NCBI RefSeq assembly: GCF_900142145.1
Contig: NZ_FQZV01000021.1
Span: 1 to 64,000 of the forward strand
DNA length: 64,000 nucleotides
Reading direction: 5' to 3'
Source: Geosporobacter subterraneus DSM 17957
GTDB lineage: Bacteria > Bacillota > Clostridia > Peptostreptococcales > Thermotaleaceae
Shown here: piece by piece, positions 19,916-27,981 of the stretch
How positions within the stretch are numbered: position 1 is the stretch's first letter
Layout of the letters: the number at the start of each line of letters is the position of its first letter
Program-made: the position numbers and the translations under genes
The notes under the pieces: generated by a model
What the model was told of the DNA's origin: nothing
The model's database searches: none
What the model saw: only the letters and a program-made list of their open reading frames with translations

Positions 19916-20857
19916 GTGAAGGTACTATTTACCTATGATTATGGTCAGGAAAAAATGAATCGTATTCGACAGTTAGGGTATGAGATTCTTTATGTCCACG
20001 AGAATGAGATTGAGGTAAACAAAACTACAGAAGATGCTGACGTCCTGGTGTGCTACAACCCTTTTTCACGGCTAGATTTGCGTCAAATGAAGCAATTAAA
20101 GCTTATTCAGCTTTCCAGCATTGGAATCGATCAGGTGCCTTTGGAATATATTCAGGATAGTGGGATTATTCTGTCCAATAACCGTGGGGGATATAGCATC
20201 CCTATAGGCGAGTGGATTGTCATGAAAATACTGGAGATGTTAAAAAACAGCAGAGGGCTGTATCTGCAACAGCAAAACAAGCTGTGGAGGATTGATACCA
20301 ATATTCTGGAGCTTTATGGGAAGACCATTGGCTTTGTCGGTACGGGAACCATTGCTCATGAGGCTGCAAAGCGGCTGCAGGGCTTTGACGCCACATTGCT
20401 GGGTGTCAATACCAAGGGGACCCAAACAGCGTATTTTCAGCGCTGCTATCCCATAGAAGAATTGGATGAAATGTTAGCAAAATGTGATATTGTAGTATTG
20501 ACGATACCCTATACTGGGGGTACTCACCATCTGATCAATCAGAAACGGATTGAGGCTATGAGAGAAGGGGTTTATTTTATTAACGTGTCTAGGGGCAGTA
20601 TTGTAGAACAAGAGGCTTTGATAAGGGCATTGGAAAGAGGAAAAATTCGAGCAGCGGCCTTAGACGTATTTGAAGAAGAACCGCTGCCGCCGGAAAATCC
20701 TTTATGGGATTTAGGTAACGTAATGATTACACCCCATAATTCATGGGTTTCAGAAATGCGAAACGAGCGAAGATTTATGATCATATATGAAAATCTATCC
20801 CGTTTTCAGAAGGGAGCTCCTTTGTTAAATGTGGTAGATCTGGAAAAGGGTTACTAG
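19916..20857 (+). CDS. D-isomer 2-hydroxyacid dehydrogenase
   Basis: This 313-residue NAD(P)-dependent dehydrogenase has the split substrate/nucleotide domains of the family. The Rossmann motif reads GFVGTGTIA, with Ala at the usual last Gly. The catalytic Arg is in NVSRGSIV, the Glu in DVFEEEPLP and the His in TPHNSW. The substrate cannot be read from sequence; phosphoglycerate-dehydrogenase-like reductases are the nearest broad class. The GTG start follows GAGAGGAGG. It lies 41 bp after the helicase, so co-transcription is possible. A terminator follows. Confidence 0.9.
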   Translation: MKVLFTYDYGQEKMNRIRQLGYEILYVHENEIEVNKTTEDADVLVCYNPFSRLDLRQMKQLKLIQLSSIGIDQVPLEYIQDSGIILSNNRGGYSIPIGEWIVMKILEMLKNSRGLYLQQQNKLWRIDTNILELYGKTIGFVGTGTIAHEAAKRLQGFDATLLGVNTKGTQTAYFQRCYPIEELDEMLAKCDIVVLTIPYTGGTHHLINQKRIEAMREGVYFINVSRGSIVEQEALIRALERGKIRAAALDVFEEEPLPPENPLWDLGNVMITPHNSWVSEMRNERRFMIIYENLSRFQKGAPLLNVVDLEKGY

Positions 20858-20871
20858 TAATAAAAACTATT

Positions 20872-20896
20872 AAGGAGCAGTAAACATCTGCTCCTT
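20872..20896 (+). terminator. Terminator after the hydroxyacid dehydrogenase
   Basis: A 9-bp stem, AAGGAGCAG with CTGCTCCTT, has a 7-nt loop. The T-run is short. Confidence 0.65.
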
Positions 20897-20924
20897 TACA
20901 TATGGTCTAATTAACAATGAATTC

Positions 20925-20953
20925 TTTATCGCTTTATGGTGATGTGCTATAAT
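20925..20953 (+). promoter_or_regulatory. Probable promoter of the glcK-pgi operon
   Basis: TATAAT at 20948-20953 lies 17 bp after TTTATC. The -10 element is perfect and the -35 weak. The ATG of glcK is 36 bp further on. Confidence 0.55.
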
Positions 20954-20988
20954 AGTGATGATCATTTACATATTAAGGGGGGTTAGGA

Positions 20989-21939
20989 ATGTTGATCGGT
21001 GTGGATTTAGGCGGTACCAACATTAAAGTTGGTATTGTCAATCAGGAAGGACATATCCTGTTTCAAAATAGTAGAGCCACAATTCCCAGCAGGCCATATC
21101 AATCCATCGTTCAGGATATTATTGAACAAATCGAGGAAGGCATGATGCAGATAAATAGATCTGTAAGTGAGATCCATTCTATAGGAATCGGAATTCCAGG
21201 GATTGCAGAACAACAAACGGGGAAGGTTATCTACTGTACCAATTTATCCTGGTATGATGTACCGATAGGAAAGATGCTCCGGGATCATTTTAACAAACCG
21301 GTTTTTGTCGAGAATGATGCGACTGTAGCCGCATTGGCTGAAAGTGTATCCGGATCTACAAAGGGATTAGCCAACTCTGTTTTTTTAACCCTTGGTACTG
21401 GAGTAGGCGGCGGAATTATTATCAATCACAAGGCTTATAGCGGAAGCCATGGGGCTGGCTCGGAAATCGGGCATACGATCGTTGGTGAAAACTTCTATGC
21501 GTGCAACTGTGGAAGAAATGGTTGTTTGGAGACCTTTGCTTCTGCTACGGCCATGATCCGCTATGCACAGAAGCGTTTACGAGAGGGTGCTCAGGGCAGA
21601 GAGCTTTTAGATATGGTAGAGGGGAATATCGAAAATATCACGGCCAAAGCGATTTTTGACTGTGCACAAAAGGGAGATCGGCTGGCTATAGAGGTCGTAG
21701 ACCGAACGATTAAATATCTGGCTATCGGTATTGCGAATATCCATAATATGCTGGATCCAGACTGTATTACAATCGGCGGCGGAGTATCGAAGGCTGGGGA
21801 TGCTCTTTTGATACCGCTGAGAGAAGCGGTAAAAAAGCTAACCTTTTGTAAAAGTGTTGACTATGGGGACATTACATTAGCCCAGCTGGGAAATGAAGCG
21901 GGAATTATTGGGGCTGCATTTTTAGGCGTACACCAGTAG
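20989..21939 (+). CDS. glcK: ROK-family glucokinase
   Basis: This 316-residue ROK kinase phosphorylates glucose to glucose 6-phosphate. The ATP motif [10 protein letters not shown] is at the N-terminus. The ROK zinc motif [10 protein letters not shown] is at residues 172-181 after EIGHTIV, and the catalytic Asp is in VENDATVAA. Glucose as substrate is inferred from the next gene, pgi, 50 bp downstream, which uses the product. Site AAGGGGGG precedes the ATG. Confidence 0.92.
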   Translation: MLIGVDLGGTNIKVGIVNQEGHILFQNSRATIPSRPYQSIVQDIIEQIEEGMMQINRSVSEIHSIGIGIPGIAEQQTGKVIYCTNLSWYDVPIGKMLRDHFNKPVFVENDATVAALAESVSGSTKGLANSVFLTLGTGVGGGIIINHKAYSGSHGAGSEIGHTIVGENFYACNCGRNGCLETFASATAMIRYAQKRLREGAQGRELLDMVEGNIENITAKAIFDCAQKGDRLAIEVVDRTIKYLAIGIANIHNMLDPDCITIGGGVSKAGDALLIPLREAVKKLTFCKSVDYGDITLAQLGNEAGIIGAAFLGVHQ

Positions 21940-21989
21940 GGGTCACATGCAAAGGGAAATACTGTGAGAAATTATATAGGAGGGATAGG

Positions 21990-23333
21990 ATGAATAGGAT
22001 TGTATTAGATTATTCGAAATCACAAATCGGAACCCATGAGCTGGATTACTTAAAGGAGCCTGTGGCGCAGATGCATCGGCTGCTCCATGAGAAAAAAGGG
22101 GCAGGCAATGATTATGTGGGTTGGGTGGATTACCCGCTGAATTATGATAAAGAGGAATTTGAACGGGTAGTAAGGGTTGCAGAAAAAATCAAAAAAGATT
22201 CACAAGTCCTAATCGTAATAGGAATTGGAGGATCGTATCTTGGTGCAAGAGCTGCAATCGAAATGCTGGCCCACTCTTTTTATAATCTTCTGCCTGGGGA
22301 CCAAAGGCAAGCACCGCAAATTTTCTTTGCAGGCCAAAATATCAGCGGTACATATCATCGACAATTATTAGATTTGATCAAGGACAAGGAAGTTAGCCTG
22401 GTGGTCATATCAAAATCGGGAACAACTACAGAACCTGCTATTGCCTTTCGATTGCTAAGAGCCTTTATGGAGGAAAAGTACGGTGAAGAGGCTAGCAAGA
22501 GAATCTATGCCATTACAGATAAAAGCAAAGGGGCCTTAAGAAAGCTTGCAGAGGATAAGGGATATGAAACCTTTATTATTCCTGATGATGTGGGAGGCAG
22601 ATACTCTGTTTTAACCCCTGTAGGACTCTTGCCAATAGCTGCTGCGGGCATTGATATCAGAAGTATCATGAAAGGTGCACAGGATGCCTGCCAGGAGTAC
22701 AAAAAGGAAGAACTTATGGAGAATCCCTGCTATCAATATGCTGCTGTTAGAAGTATTCTTTACAGAAAAGGAAAGGCCATAGAAGTACTGGCTGCCTATG
22801 AACCAGCCCTTCGTTTTTTTGCGGAATGGTGGAAGCAGCTTTACGGAGAAAGTGAAGGCAAGGATTGGAAAGGAATTTTCCCAGCTTCTGTTGAGTTTTC
22901 TACAGATTTACATTCCATGGGACAGTTTTTACAGGACGGGACAAGAAATATTTTCGAGACTGTGATCTGGGTTGAAAAGTCAAAGGAAGAGATTAGCATT
23001 TTAGAAGATCCGGACAATCTGGACGGACTTAACTTTATCAGCGGAAAAACGATGGACTTTGTCAACCGGAAAGCCTTTGAAGGTACCCTGCTGGCCCACA
23101 CCGACGGACAGGTTCCAAATTTGATTATCCGTATTCCGGAGGCAGATGCCTATAACTTCGGAAGGTTAGTTTACTTCTTCGAGAAAGCCTGCGGAATCAG
23201 CGGATACCTGCTGGGAGTAAATCCTTTTGACCAACCGGGAGTGGAAGAGTATAAAAAAAATATGTTCGCATTATTAGGTAAGCCTGGATATGAAGATTTA
23301 AGGGAAGCATTGGAAAATAGACTGTTAAAATAA
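21990..23333 (+). CDS. pgi: Glucose-6-phosphate isomerase
   Basis: Pgi interconverts glucose 6-phosphate and fructose 6-phosphate in glycolysis. At 447 residues it is the shorter Firmicute form. The sugar isomerase motifs [12 protein letters not shown] and [12 protein letters not shown] are visible. [16 protein letters not shown] carries the later active-site residues. It sits between glcK and a PHP phosphatase in one operon. Ribosome site AGGAGGGATAGG. Confidence 0.97.
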   Translation: MNRIVLDYSKSQIGTHELDYLKEPVAQMHRLLHEKKGAGNDYVGWVDYPLNYDKEEFERVVRVAEKIKKDSQVLIVIGIGGSYLGARAAIEMLAHSFYNLLPGDQRQAPQIFFAGQNISGTYHRQLLDLIKDKEVSLVVISKSGTTTEPAIAFRLLRAFMEEKYGEEASKRIYAITDKSKGALRKLAEDKGYETFIIPDDVGGRYSVLTPVGLLPIAAAGIDIRSIMKGAQDACQEYKKEELMENPCYQYAAVRSILYRKGKAIEVLAAYEPALRFFAEWWKQLYGESEGKDWKGIFPASVEFSTDLHSMGQFLQDGTRNIFETVIWVEKSKEEISILEDPDNLDGLNFISGKTMDFVNRKAFEGTLLAHTDGQVPNLIIRIPEADAYNFGRLVYFFEKACGISGYLLGVNPFDQPGVEEYKKNMFALLGKPGYEDLREALENRLLK

Positions 23334-23352
23334 AGGAATGGGGGAGTTTGGC

Positions 23353-24069
23353 TTGAAATTTGTATTAGATACCCATACCCATAGTATAACCAGCGGTCAC
23401 GCCTACAGCACCATTCAGGAAATGGCAGAAGCAGCTAAAAATAAAGGTTTGCAGCTAATGGCACTTACAGACCATGCTCCTAAGCTTCCCGGAACCTGCC
23501 ATATCTATCATTTTTGGAATCTTAAGGTGATTCCCCGAGTCATTAACGGGGTAGAGATTTTGAGAGGTGCGGAGGTCAATATCCTTGATGAAGAAGGAAA
23601 TATAGACCTGGAGGATGATATACTGGAAAGGTTGGATCTCGTAATTGCAAGTCTCCACGACGCTTGTATAGAACCGGGAACCAGAGAAGCAAATACAAGG
23701 GCTCTAATTGGAGCAATGTCAAACAAATATATTCATATTATCGGACATCCGGGAAATCCCCGTTATCCAATCGATGTGGATCATCTGGTTCGTGCTGCAA
23801 AAGAAAAGAATGTGCTGATTGAAGTGAATAACAGTTCTTTTCATGTGAGGGAGGGCAGCAAAGACAACTGCACAGCAATTGCATTAAAAGCAAAGGAGTT
23901 GGGCTGCAGAGTCGTAGTAGGAAGTGATGCGCATATAAGCTATGATGTAGGCAAATTTGACACCGTATTGGAGATGTTTCGCAAAATCGATATGCCGGAA
24001 GAACTGGTAATGAATACATCGGTAGAGAAATTGAAAAATTTTCTTGCGGAGAAAGGGAAAAAAATTTAA
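23353..24069 (+). CDS. PHP-domain phosphatase, YcdX type
   Basis: The PHP-fold metal-dependent phosphoesterase is about 239 residues, as in YcdX relatives. Metal ligands are visible in DTHTH near the start, TDHAP, the RGAEVNI Glu, ASLH, GHPGNPRYP and GSDAH. YcdX-type enzymes are trinuclear zinc phosphatases; the physiological substrate is unclear. The likely start is the TTG at 23353, six bases after GGGGGAG and matching the usual MKFVLDTHTH start. An ATG at 23338 is possible but abuts its site. It nearly touches pgi, so it is in that operon. Confidence 0.88.
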   Translation: MKFVLDTHTHSITSGHAYSTIQEMAEAAKNKGLQLMALTDHAPKLPGTCHIYHFWNLKVIPRVINGVEILRGAEVNILDEEGNIDLEDDILERLDLVIASLHDACIEPGTREANTRALIGAMSNKYIHIIGHPGNPRYPIDVDHLVRAAKEKNVLIEVNNSSFHVREGSKDNCTAIALKAKELGCRVVVGSDAHISYDVGKFDTVLEMFRKIDMPEELVMNTSVEKLKNFLAEKGKKI

Positions 24070-24070
24070 A

Positions 24071-24095
24071 GGGTGCTGCAAGGGCACCCATTTTT
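24071..24095. terminator. Terminator of the glcK operon
   Basis: The stem GGGTGC with GCACCC is followed by ATTTTTATT on the plus strand. Confidence 0.75.
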
Positions 24096-24102
24096 ATTGA
24101 AA

Positions 24103-24681
24103 TTAGCGTCGTAATAGTAAAAATTTTAAAACACTGAAGAACTCCCGTACATGGTACTTGATCTTAGTGCTGATATAGGGATGCATTTTTGCAGCGCTGC
24201 CGCTGATTTCGATGTCTAAGTATTTCCCTATACGAAGGGCCCGGTGCAAATGGAAGGTGTTTGTGACAACGATAGCATGACGAAGGCCTGCTTTTTCCAT
24301 GATTTCTTTGCTATACTTCAGATTTTGAAAGGTATTGTAGGAATTTTCCTCAAGGAGTATATCTTCTGTGGGTATTCCCTGTCGGGTAAGGTAGGCGGCC
24401 ATTGCTTTGGCTTCTGTAGTGACTTCATCATCCCCTTGGGCTCCACTGACAATGATTTTTTTTCCATAACCCGTATGGTAAAGCTCCATAGCCTGATCCA
24501 GACGATACTGGAGCAGAGGACTGGGCTGATCTCCCCAAAGATGGGCGCCTAGCACAATGATTGCGTCTGACGGCACCGGTTTTACCTGATAAGGTGTGAC
24601 GATAATTTTCCACTGAATGATACAAAATAATAGGGTGAAGGTCAACAAAAGGAATATCAATAGCTGTTTTATATGAAGCAT
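24103..24681 (-). CDS. DUF218/YdcF-SanA family membrane protein
   Basis: The 192-residue protein has one N-terminal membrane helix (about 7-25) and an outside DUF218 domain. Motifs DAIIVLGAHLWGD, YHTGYGKKIIVSGAQG and the ENSYNTFQN segment are typical, as is VTNTFHLHRA. Relatives include SanA and YdcF, linked to envelope integrity without a settled reaction. The ATG follows AGGAGGTTCTT. Convergent with the PHP gene. Confidence 0.88.
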   Translation of the reverse strand: MLHIKQLLIFLLLTFTLLFCIIQWKIIVTPYQVKPVPSDAIIVLGAHLWGDQPSPLLQYRLDQAMELYHTGYGKKIIVSGAQGDDEVTTEAKAMAAYLTRQGIPTEDILLEENSYNTFQNLKYSKEIMEKAGLRHAIVVTNTFHLHRALRIGKYLDIEISGSAAKMHPYISTKIKYHVREFFSVLKFLLLRR

Positions 24682-24814
24682 AAGAACCTCCTAGTTTCGT
24701 CATGGACACCCTTTATTATATGACATTTTGGTTGTATCGTAAACCCAATGGCATCTTTAGCAAGCAGTTTAGCATAGACGTAAATAATATTTAATTAATA
24801 AAGGAGGAATATTC

Positions 24815-25345
24815 ATGGCAAGAATAAAGCCGCTGACACCACAAGAGGTAGATCAGGAGAGTCAGCAGATATTTGAAGCTTTTTTACGACAGCGGGGCAA
24901 TATCCCTAATATGTTTAGAACATTAGCCCATCGGCCGGAACTTTTGAAAACAGCTTATAAGCACTTTTCTACAATCTTGAATACAGGAACAGTAGATATT
25001 CGTTTAAAGGAAATGGTGGGTGTTCGGGTATCTCAAATGAATCAATGTGAATACTGACTGGCATCTCATACTGTTTTGGCAAAACAGTTCGGGGTGTCAG
25101 AAGAAGCCATTTATGCGATGGCAGATAAGGAAGATAATCCGGAATTATTTACGGAGAGAGAAAAGGTGGCTTTAGAATTTGCAGAGCGAATGACGGCAGA
25201 TTCTAATAATGTAGACGAAGCCCTTTGGAATCGTCTCAAGGAACACTTTGATGAAGGTGAAATTATCGAAATTGCATGCGTCATAGGCGTGTTCAACTAT
25301 TTTAACCGTTTTAACAATGCATTGAAGGTAGATATTACAAAATAA
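24815..25345 (+). CDS. AhpD-like (carboxymuconolactone decarboxylase) selenoprotein, in-frame UGA
   Basis: The frame has 176 codons if the TGA at 25055-25057 is read through as selenocysteine (residue 81). Residues on both sides form one CMD/AhpD-like domain. In the family the redox pair is CxxC followed by a His (NxCEYCxxxH); here it is Cys78-Glu-Tyr-Sec81-Leu-Ala-Ser-His. A perfect 8-bp hairpin (25070-25077 with 25081-25088, loop GGC) starts 12 nt after the TGA and puts a loop G about 20 nt from it, as in bacterial SECIS elements. The likely function is thiol/selenol peroxide reduction. Site AAAGGAGG before the ATG; terminator after the gene. Read-through is inferred from conservation, not observed. 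Confidence 0.9.
25058..25096 (+). promoter_or_regulatory. Candidate bacterial SECIS element (AhpD-like gene)
   Basis: Stem ACTGTTTT (25070-25077) pairs with AAAACAGT (25081-25088) around the loop GGC. The guanine at the first loop position and the UGA-to-loop distance of about 20 nt fit the described constraints for SelB binding. Confidence 0.75.
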
Positions 25346-25368
25346 GAAAGCCATAACTGAAAACCTTA

Positions 25369-25396
25369 AACTTCTAGGAGACCCTAGAAGTTTTTT
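25369..25396 (+). terminator. Terminator of the AhpD-like gene
   Basis: A 10-bp stem, AACTTCTAGG with CCTAGAAGTT, is followed by a run of T. Confidence 0.9.
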
Positions 25397-25455
25397 GTCT
25401 ATTCTTATAAAAATGACAAATACTAATTTAAAATAAGCATAGATGAGGTGAGCAT

Positions 25456-26175
25456 ATGAACGTACTTGAGTCAACCTATGGGAACCTTTTAAGGGCATCC
25501 TTCCTGATCTTAAATCCCTTTAAGAAAGCTGTTATAAAAACCCAATGCAAGGTTCATAAGTTTCTCAATATTCAGGCCTTGAAAATATTAAGAAATGATC
25601 ATTACACCAATGCCTATGATTTTTTGGGGAAATTCATTATGCCAATGAATGATGGGGCGGTTTGGGCAGATCAGGACTTTAAAAGCAGCGGGCATTTCTA
25701 CAATCCTCATAAAAAAAAGGGAATGTACGGTGCGCAGAATGCCATGAAGCTAGGACAGGAGTATTATCAAAAAGCTCTTGACCTCTGGGGCTTAGAGGAA
25801 CCTGAAAAATCCTTTTTTTATTTAGGAGCAGCCTTGCACATCATACAGGATATGACGATACCACAGCATGCAAATATAAGGCTGTTGGACAACCATAGAC
25901 AATATGAGAATTTTGTGAAAAGAACCTACCAATATTGTAACGAGTTCAAAGTGGAGCATGGGACTTATCGGCTTCATACAATTGAAGAATATATCCGCTT
26001 TAATGCTAGAGTCGCCTTAAAGGTTTACAAAAAATTTAAGGAAATACCCGATACAGAGCTAAGATATTATCGGACTGCAAAATGTACCCTGCCCTTAGCA
26101 GCAAGAACAACTGCAGGCTGTATGCTGACTTTTTACAATGATATCTGGGAGAGACAAAGAAAAAAGCTGAATTAA
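25456..26175 (+). CDS. Zinc-dependent phospholipase C-like protein without signal peptide
   Basis: The 239 residues resemble the all-helical zinc phospholipase C / alpha-toxin family. Possible zinc ligands are in DGAVWADQD, SGHFYNP, and the two-His/Asp motif LGAALHIIQDMTIPQHAN. Secreted members begin with a signal peptide, but this one starts MNVLESTYGNLLRAS with a modest hydrophobic patch and basic residues after it (about 11-30). It lacks the C-terminal C2-like domain of alpha-toxin. It may therefore act in the cytoplasm or at the membrane, for example in the sporulating mother cell. ATG follows GAGGTGAGC. Family good, substrate unknown. Confidence 0.72.
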   Translation: MNVLESTYGNLLRASFLILNPFKKAVIKTQCKVHKFLNIQALKILRNDHYTNAYDFLGKFIMPMNDGAVWADQDFKSSGHFYNPHKKKGMYGAQNAMKLGQEYYQKALDLWGLEEPEKSFFYLGAALHIIQDMTIPQHANIRLLDNHRQYENFVKRTYQYCNEFKVEHGTYRLHTIEEYIRFNARVALKVYKKFKEIPDTELRYYRTAKCTLPLAARTTAGCMLTFYNDIWERQRKKLN

Positions 26176-26249
26176 TACAAATTTTATTATCATATCAGCA
26201 GCATTTAGGGTATAATAAGCCTAATTATAATAAAAAATGGGGGAACATT

Positions 26250-26987
26250 ATGAATGAAGTTATTCAGCTACTAAAGGCGCACCGGTCTATCCGCAAATTT
26301 ACTACTAGGGATATTTCAAAGGAATGTTTAAGTGAGATCATTGAAGCAGCTCAGTGGGCATCGAGCTCTACATTTGTTCAAGCCTACAGCATCATTGGCA
26401 TTCGGGAATCGGAAACAAAAAAGAGATTGGCAGCTTTATGTGGAGAACAGCCTTACATAGAGAGTTGTGCCGTTTTTCTCGTCTTCTGTGCAGACTTGCA
26501 TCGGTTAGAGCATGCCTGCCGTATGCATCAAACTGACATGGTTGGAGAATATACTGAATCCTTCATTATGGCAACAGTGGATGCGGCTTTGGCAGCACAA
26601 AATGCAATGATCGCTGCAGAATCCCTAGGGCTTGGCGGCGTATATATAGGAGGTATCCGGAATCATCCGGAGAAAGTAAGTGAGATGCTCATGCTGCCCA
26701 ATTATGTATATCCGGTATTCGGTATGGCATTAGGCTATCCAGATCAAGATCCGGAGCAAAAACCAAGACTGCCTATGGCTGTGGTTTATAAAGAGGAAAA
26801 ATATGAGGATTCAGAGGATATAGACAAGATCATAGCTTATGACAAGATAATCAGTGACTATTATACTCGCAGAACGAAAGGAAAGCGGTCGGATACGTGG
26901 ACGGAACAAATGGCAGAAAAGATGCAGAATGAAACAAGACCCCATATGAAGGAGTTTTTACAAAAGAGAAACTTTCTTCTAAAATAG
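26250..26987 (+). CDS. NfsA-type NADPH-dependent flavin nitroreductase
   Basis: This 245-residue FMN oxidoreductase belongs to the NfsA/FRP branch of nitroreductases. HRSIRKF near residue 11 binds FMN phosphate, and the ASSSTFVQAYSIIGI, AAESLGLGGVYIGGIRN and FGMALGYPDQDP segments are diagnostic. The tail KNFLLK-like end is typical for the branch. Likely reduces quinones or nitro compounds at the cost of NAD(P)H. ATG is 8 bases after GGGGGA. Followed by about 107 bp without a recognised gene. Confidence 0.92.
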   Translation: MNEVIQLLKAHRSIRKFTTRDISKECLSEIIEAAQWASSSTFVQAYSIIGIRESETKKRLAALCGEQPYIESCAVFLVFCADLHRLEHACRMHQTDMVGEYTESFIMATVDAALAAQNAMIAAESLGLGGVYIGGIRNHPEKVSEMLMLPNYVYPVFGMALGYPDQDPEQKPRLPMAVVYKEEKYEDSEDIDKIIAYDKIISDYYTRRTKGKRSDTWTEQMAEKMQNETRPHMKEFLQKRNFLLK

Positions 26988-27095
26988 ATCCGGATCATCT
27001 TATAAGAGAATACAGAGAAGAAAAATACGTCAACATAGACTTACCAGGGAAAGTATGGTATGATAAGGAAAAATATTTTTTAAAGGAGATTTATA

Positions 27096-27854
27096 ATGGA
27101 GAACAAGGTTTTAGCAACAGTAGGAGAAAAAAAGATTACCCAGGAAGATTTAAATATTGCCTTAAAATATGCACCTAGAGAGCAAGCCGCTCAATTTAAC
27201 ACATTTGAGGGAAAGAAGTACTTATTGAATGAAATGATTATGCAAGAATTGATATATCTTGATGCAAAGGATAAGGGATTAGATAAAGACTCAGCCTATC
27301 AAAGTGAATTAGAAGCACTCAAAGAAAATCTGCTAAAGCAATATGCTATTAATCAGTTATTGAAGAGTGTTACTGTAGAAGAGGCTGATGCCAGAGCATA
27401 TTATGAATCCCATATAAATCAGTTTCAGCAAGGAGAATCGGTTCGGGCAAGACATATATTGATCCATGATGAAGAGAGTGCAAAGGAAGCCTTAGCAGAA
27501 TTGAAGAGTGGAAAATCCTTCGAAGAGGCGGCCGCTGAATTATCTGAATGTCCATCAAGAGGGCAGGGAGGCGATCTGGGGTATTTTGAAAGAGGGAAGA
27601 TGGTTCGGGAATTTGAAAATGCGGCTTTTGAACTGGAGTCAGGGCAGGTTAGCGATCTGGTAAAAACACAGTTTGGCTATCATATAATCAAAGTGGAAGA
27701 TAAGAAGGAAGCATCGGTGATCCCTTATGAGCAAGTAAAGGGTCAAATTATCAGTTACTTAGAAAAGAATATGCAAAACAAAAAGGTTGTGGAGCATGCC
27801 AATCAGTTAAGAGATGACTATCCAATAACCATTTTCGAGGACCAGTTAATATAA
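27096..27854 (+). CDS. Parvulin-type peptidyl-prolyl isomerase, cytoplasmic
   Basis: The 252-residue protein has an N-terminal SurA/PrsA-like helical chaperone region (about 5-110) and one parvulin rotamase domain (about 114-210, RARHILIHDEESAKEAL to FGYHIIKVEDK). Unlike PrsA it starts MENKVLATVGEKKIT and has neither a signal peptide nor a lipobox. It should thus fold proteins inside the cell. ATG follows AAAGGAG. It is closed by a strong terminator and forms a single-gene unit. Confidence 0.9.
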   Translation: MENKVLATVGEKKITQEDLNIALKYAPREQAAQFNTFEGKKYLLNEMIMQELIYLDAKDKGLDKDSAYQSELEALKENLLKQYAINQLLKSVTVEEADARAYYESHINQFQQGESVRARHILIHDEESAKEALAELKSGKSFEEAAAELSECPSRGQGGDLGYFERGKMVREFENAAFELESGQVSDLVKTQFGYHIIKVEDKKEASVIPYEQVKGQIISYLEKNMQNKKVVEHANQLRDDYPITIFEDQLI

Positions 27855-27862
27855 TATCTGAA

Positions 27863-27890
27863 AAAGGATCAAGTCTGATCCTTTTTTTTT
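27863..27890 (+). terminator. Terminator of the parvulin gene
   Basis: A 9-bp stem, AAAGGATCA with TGATCCTTT, runs into a T9 tract. Confidence 0.92.
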
Positions 27891-27981
27891 ACGGAAAACC
27901 TGATTTTGCCAAGGAGCTAGATTACCCGTATCTTCAATGAAAGAGATATGATAAAATGGAAATTGAAGAGGGGTGAGTAAA

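Noticed and set aside
26988-27095. Stop-free frame between the nitroreductase and parvulin genes (DPDHLIREYREEKY...)
   Set aside because: It looks protein-like but has no start codon and runs into the parvulin gene in another frame. Perhaps a scrap of an extended nitroreductase tail; not strong enough to annotate.
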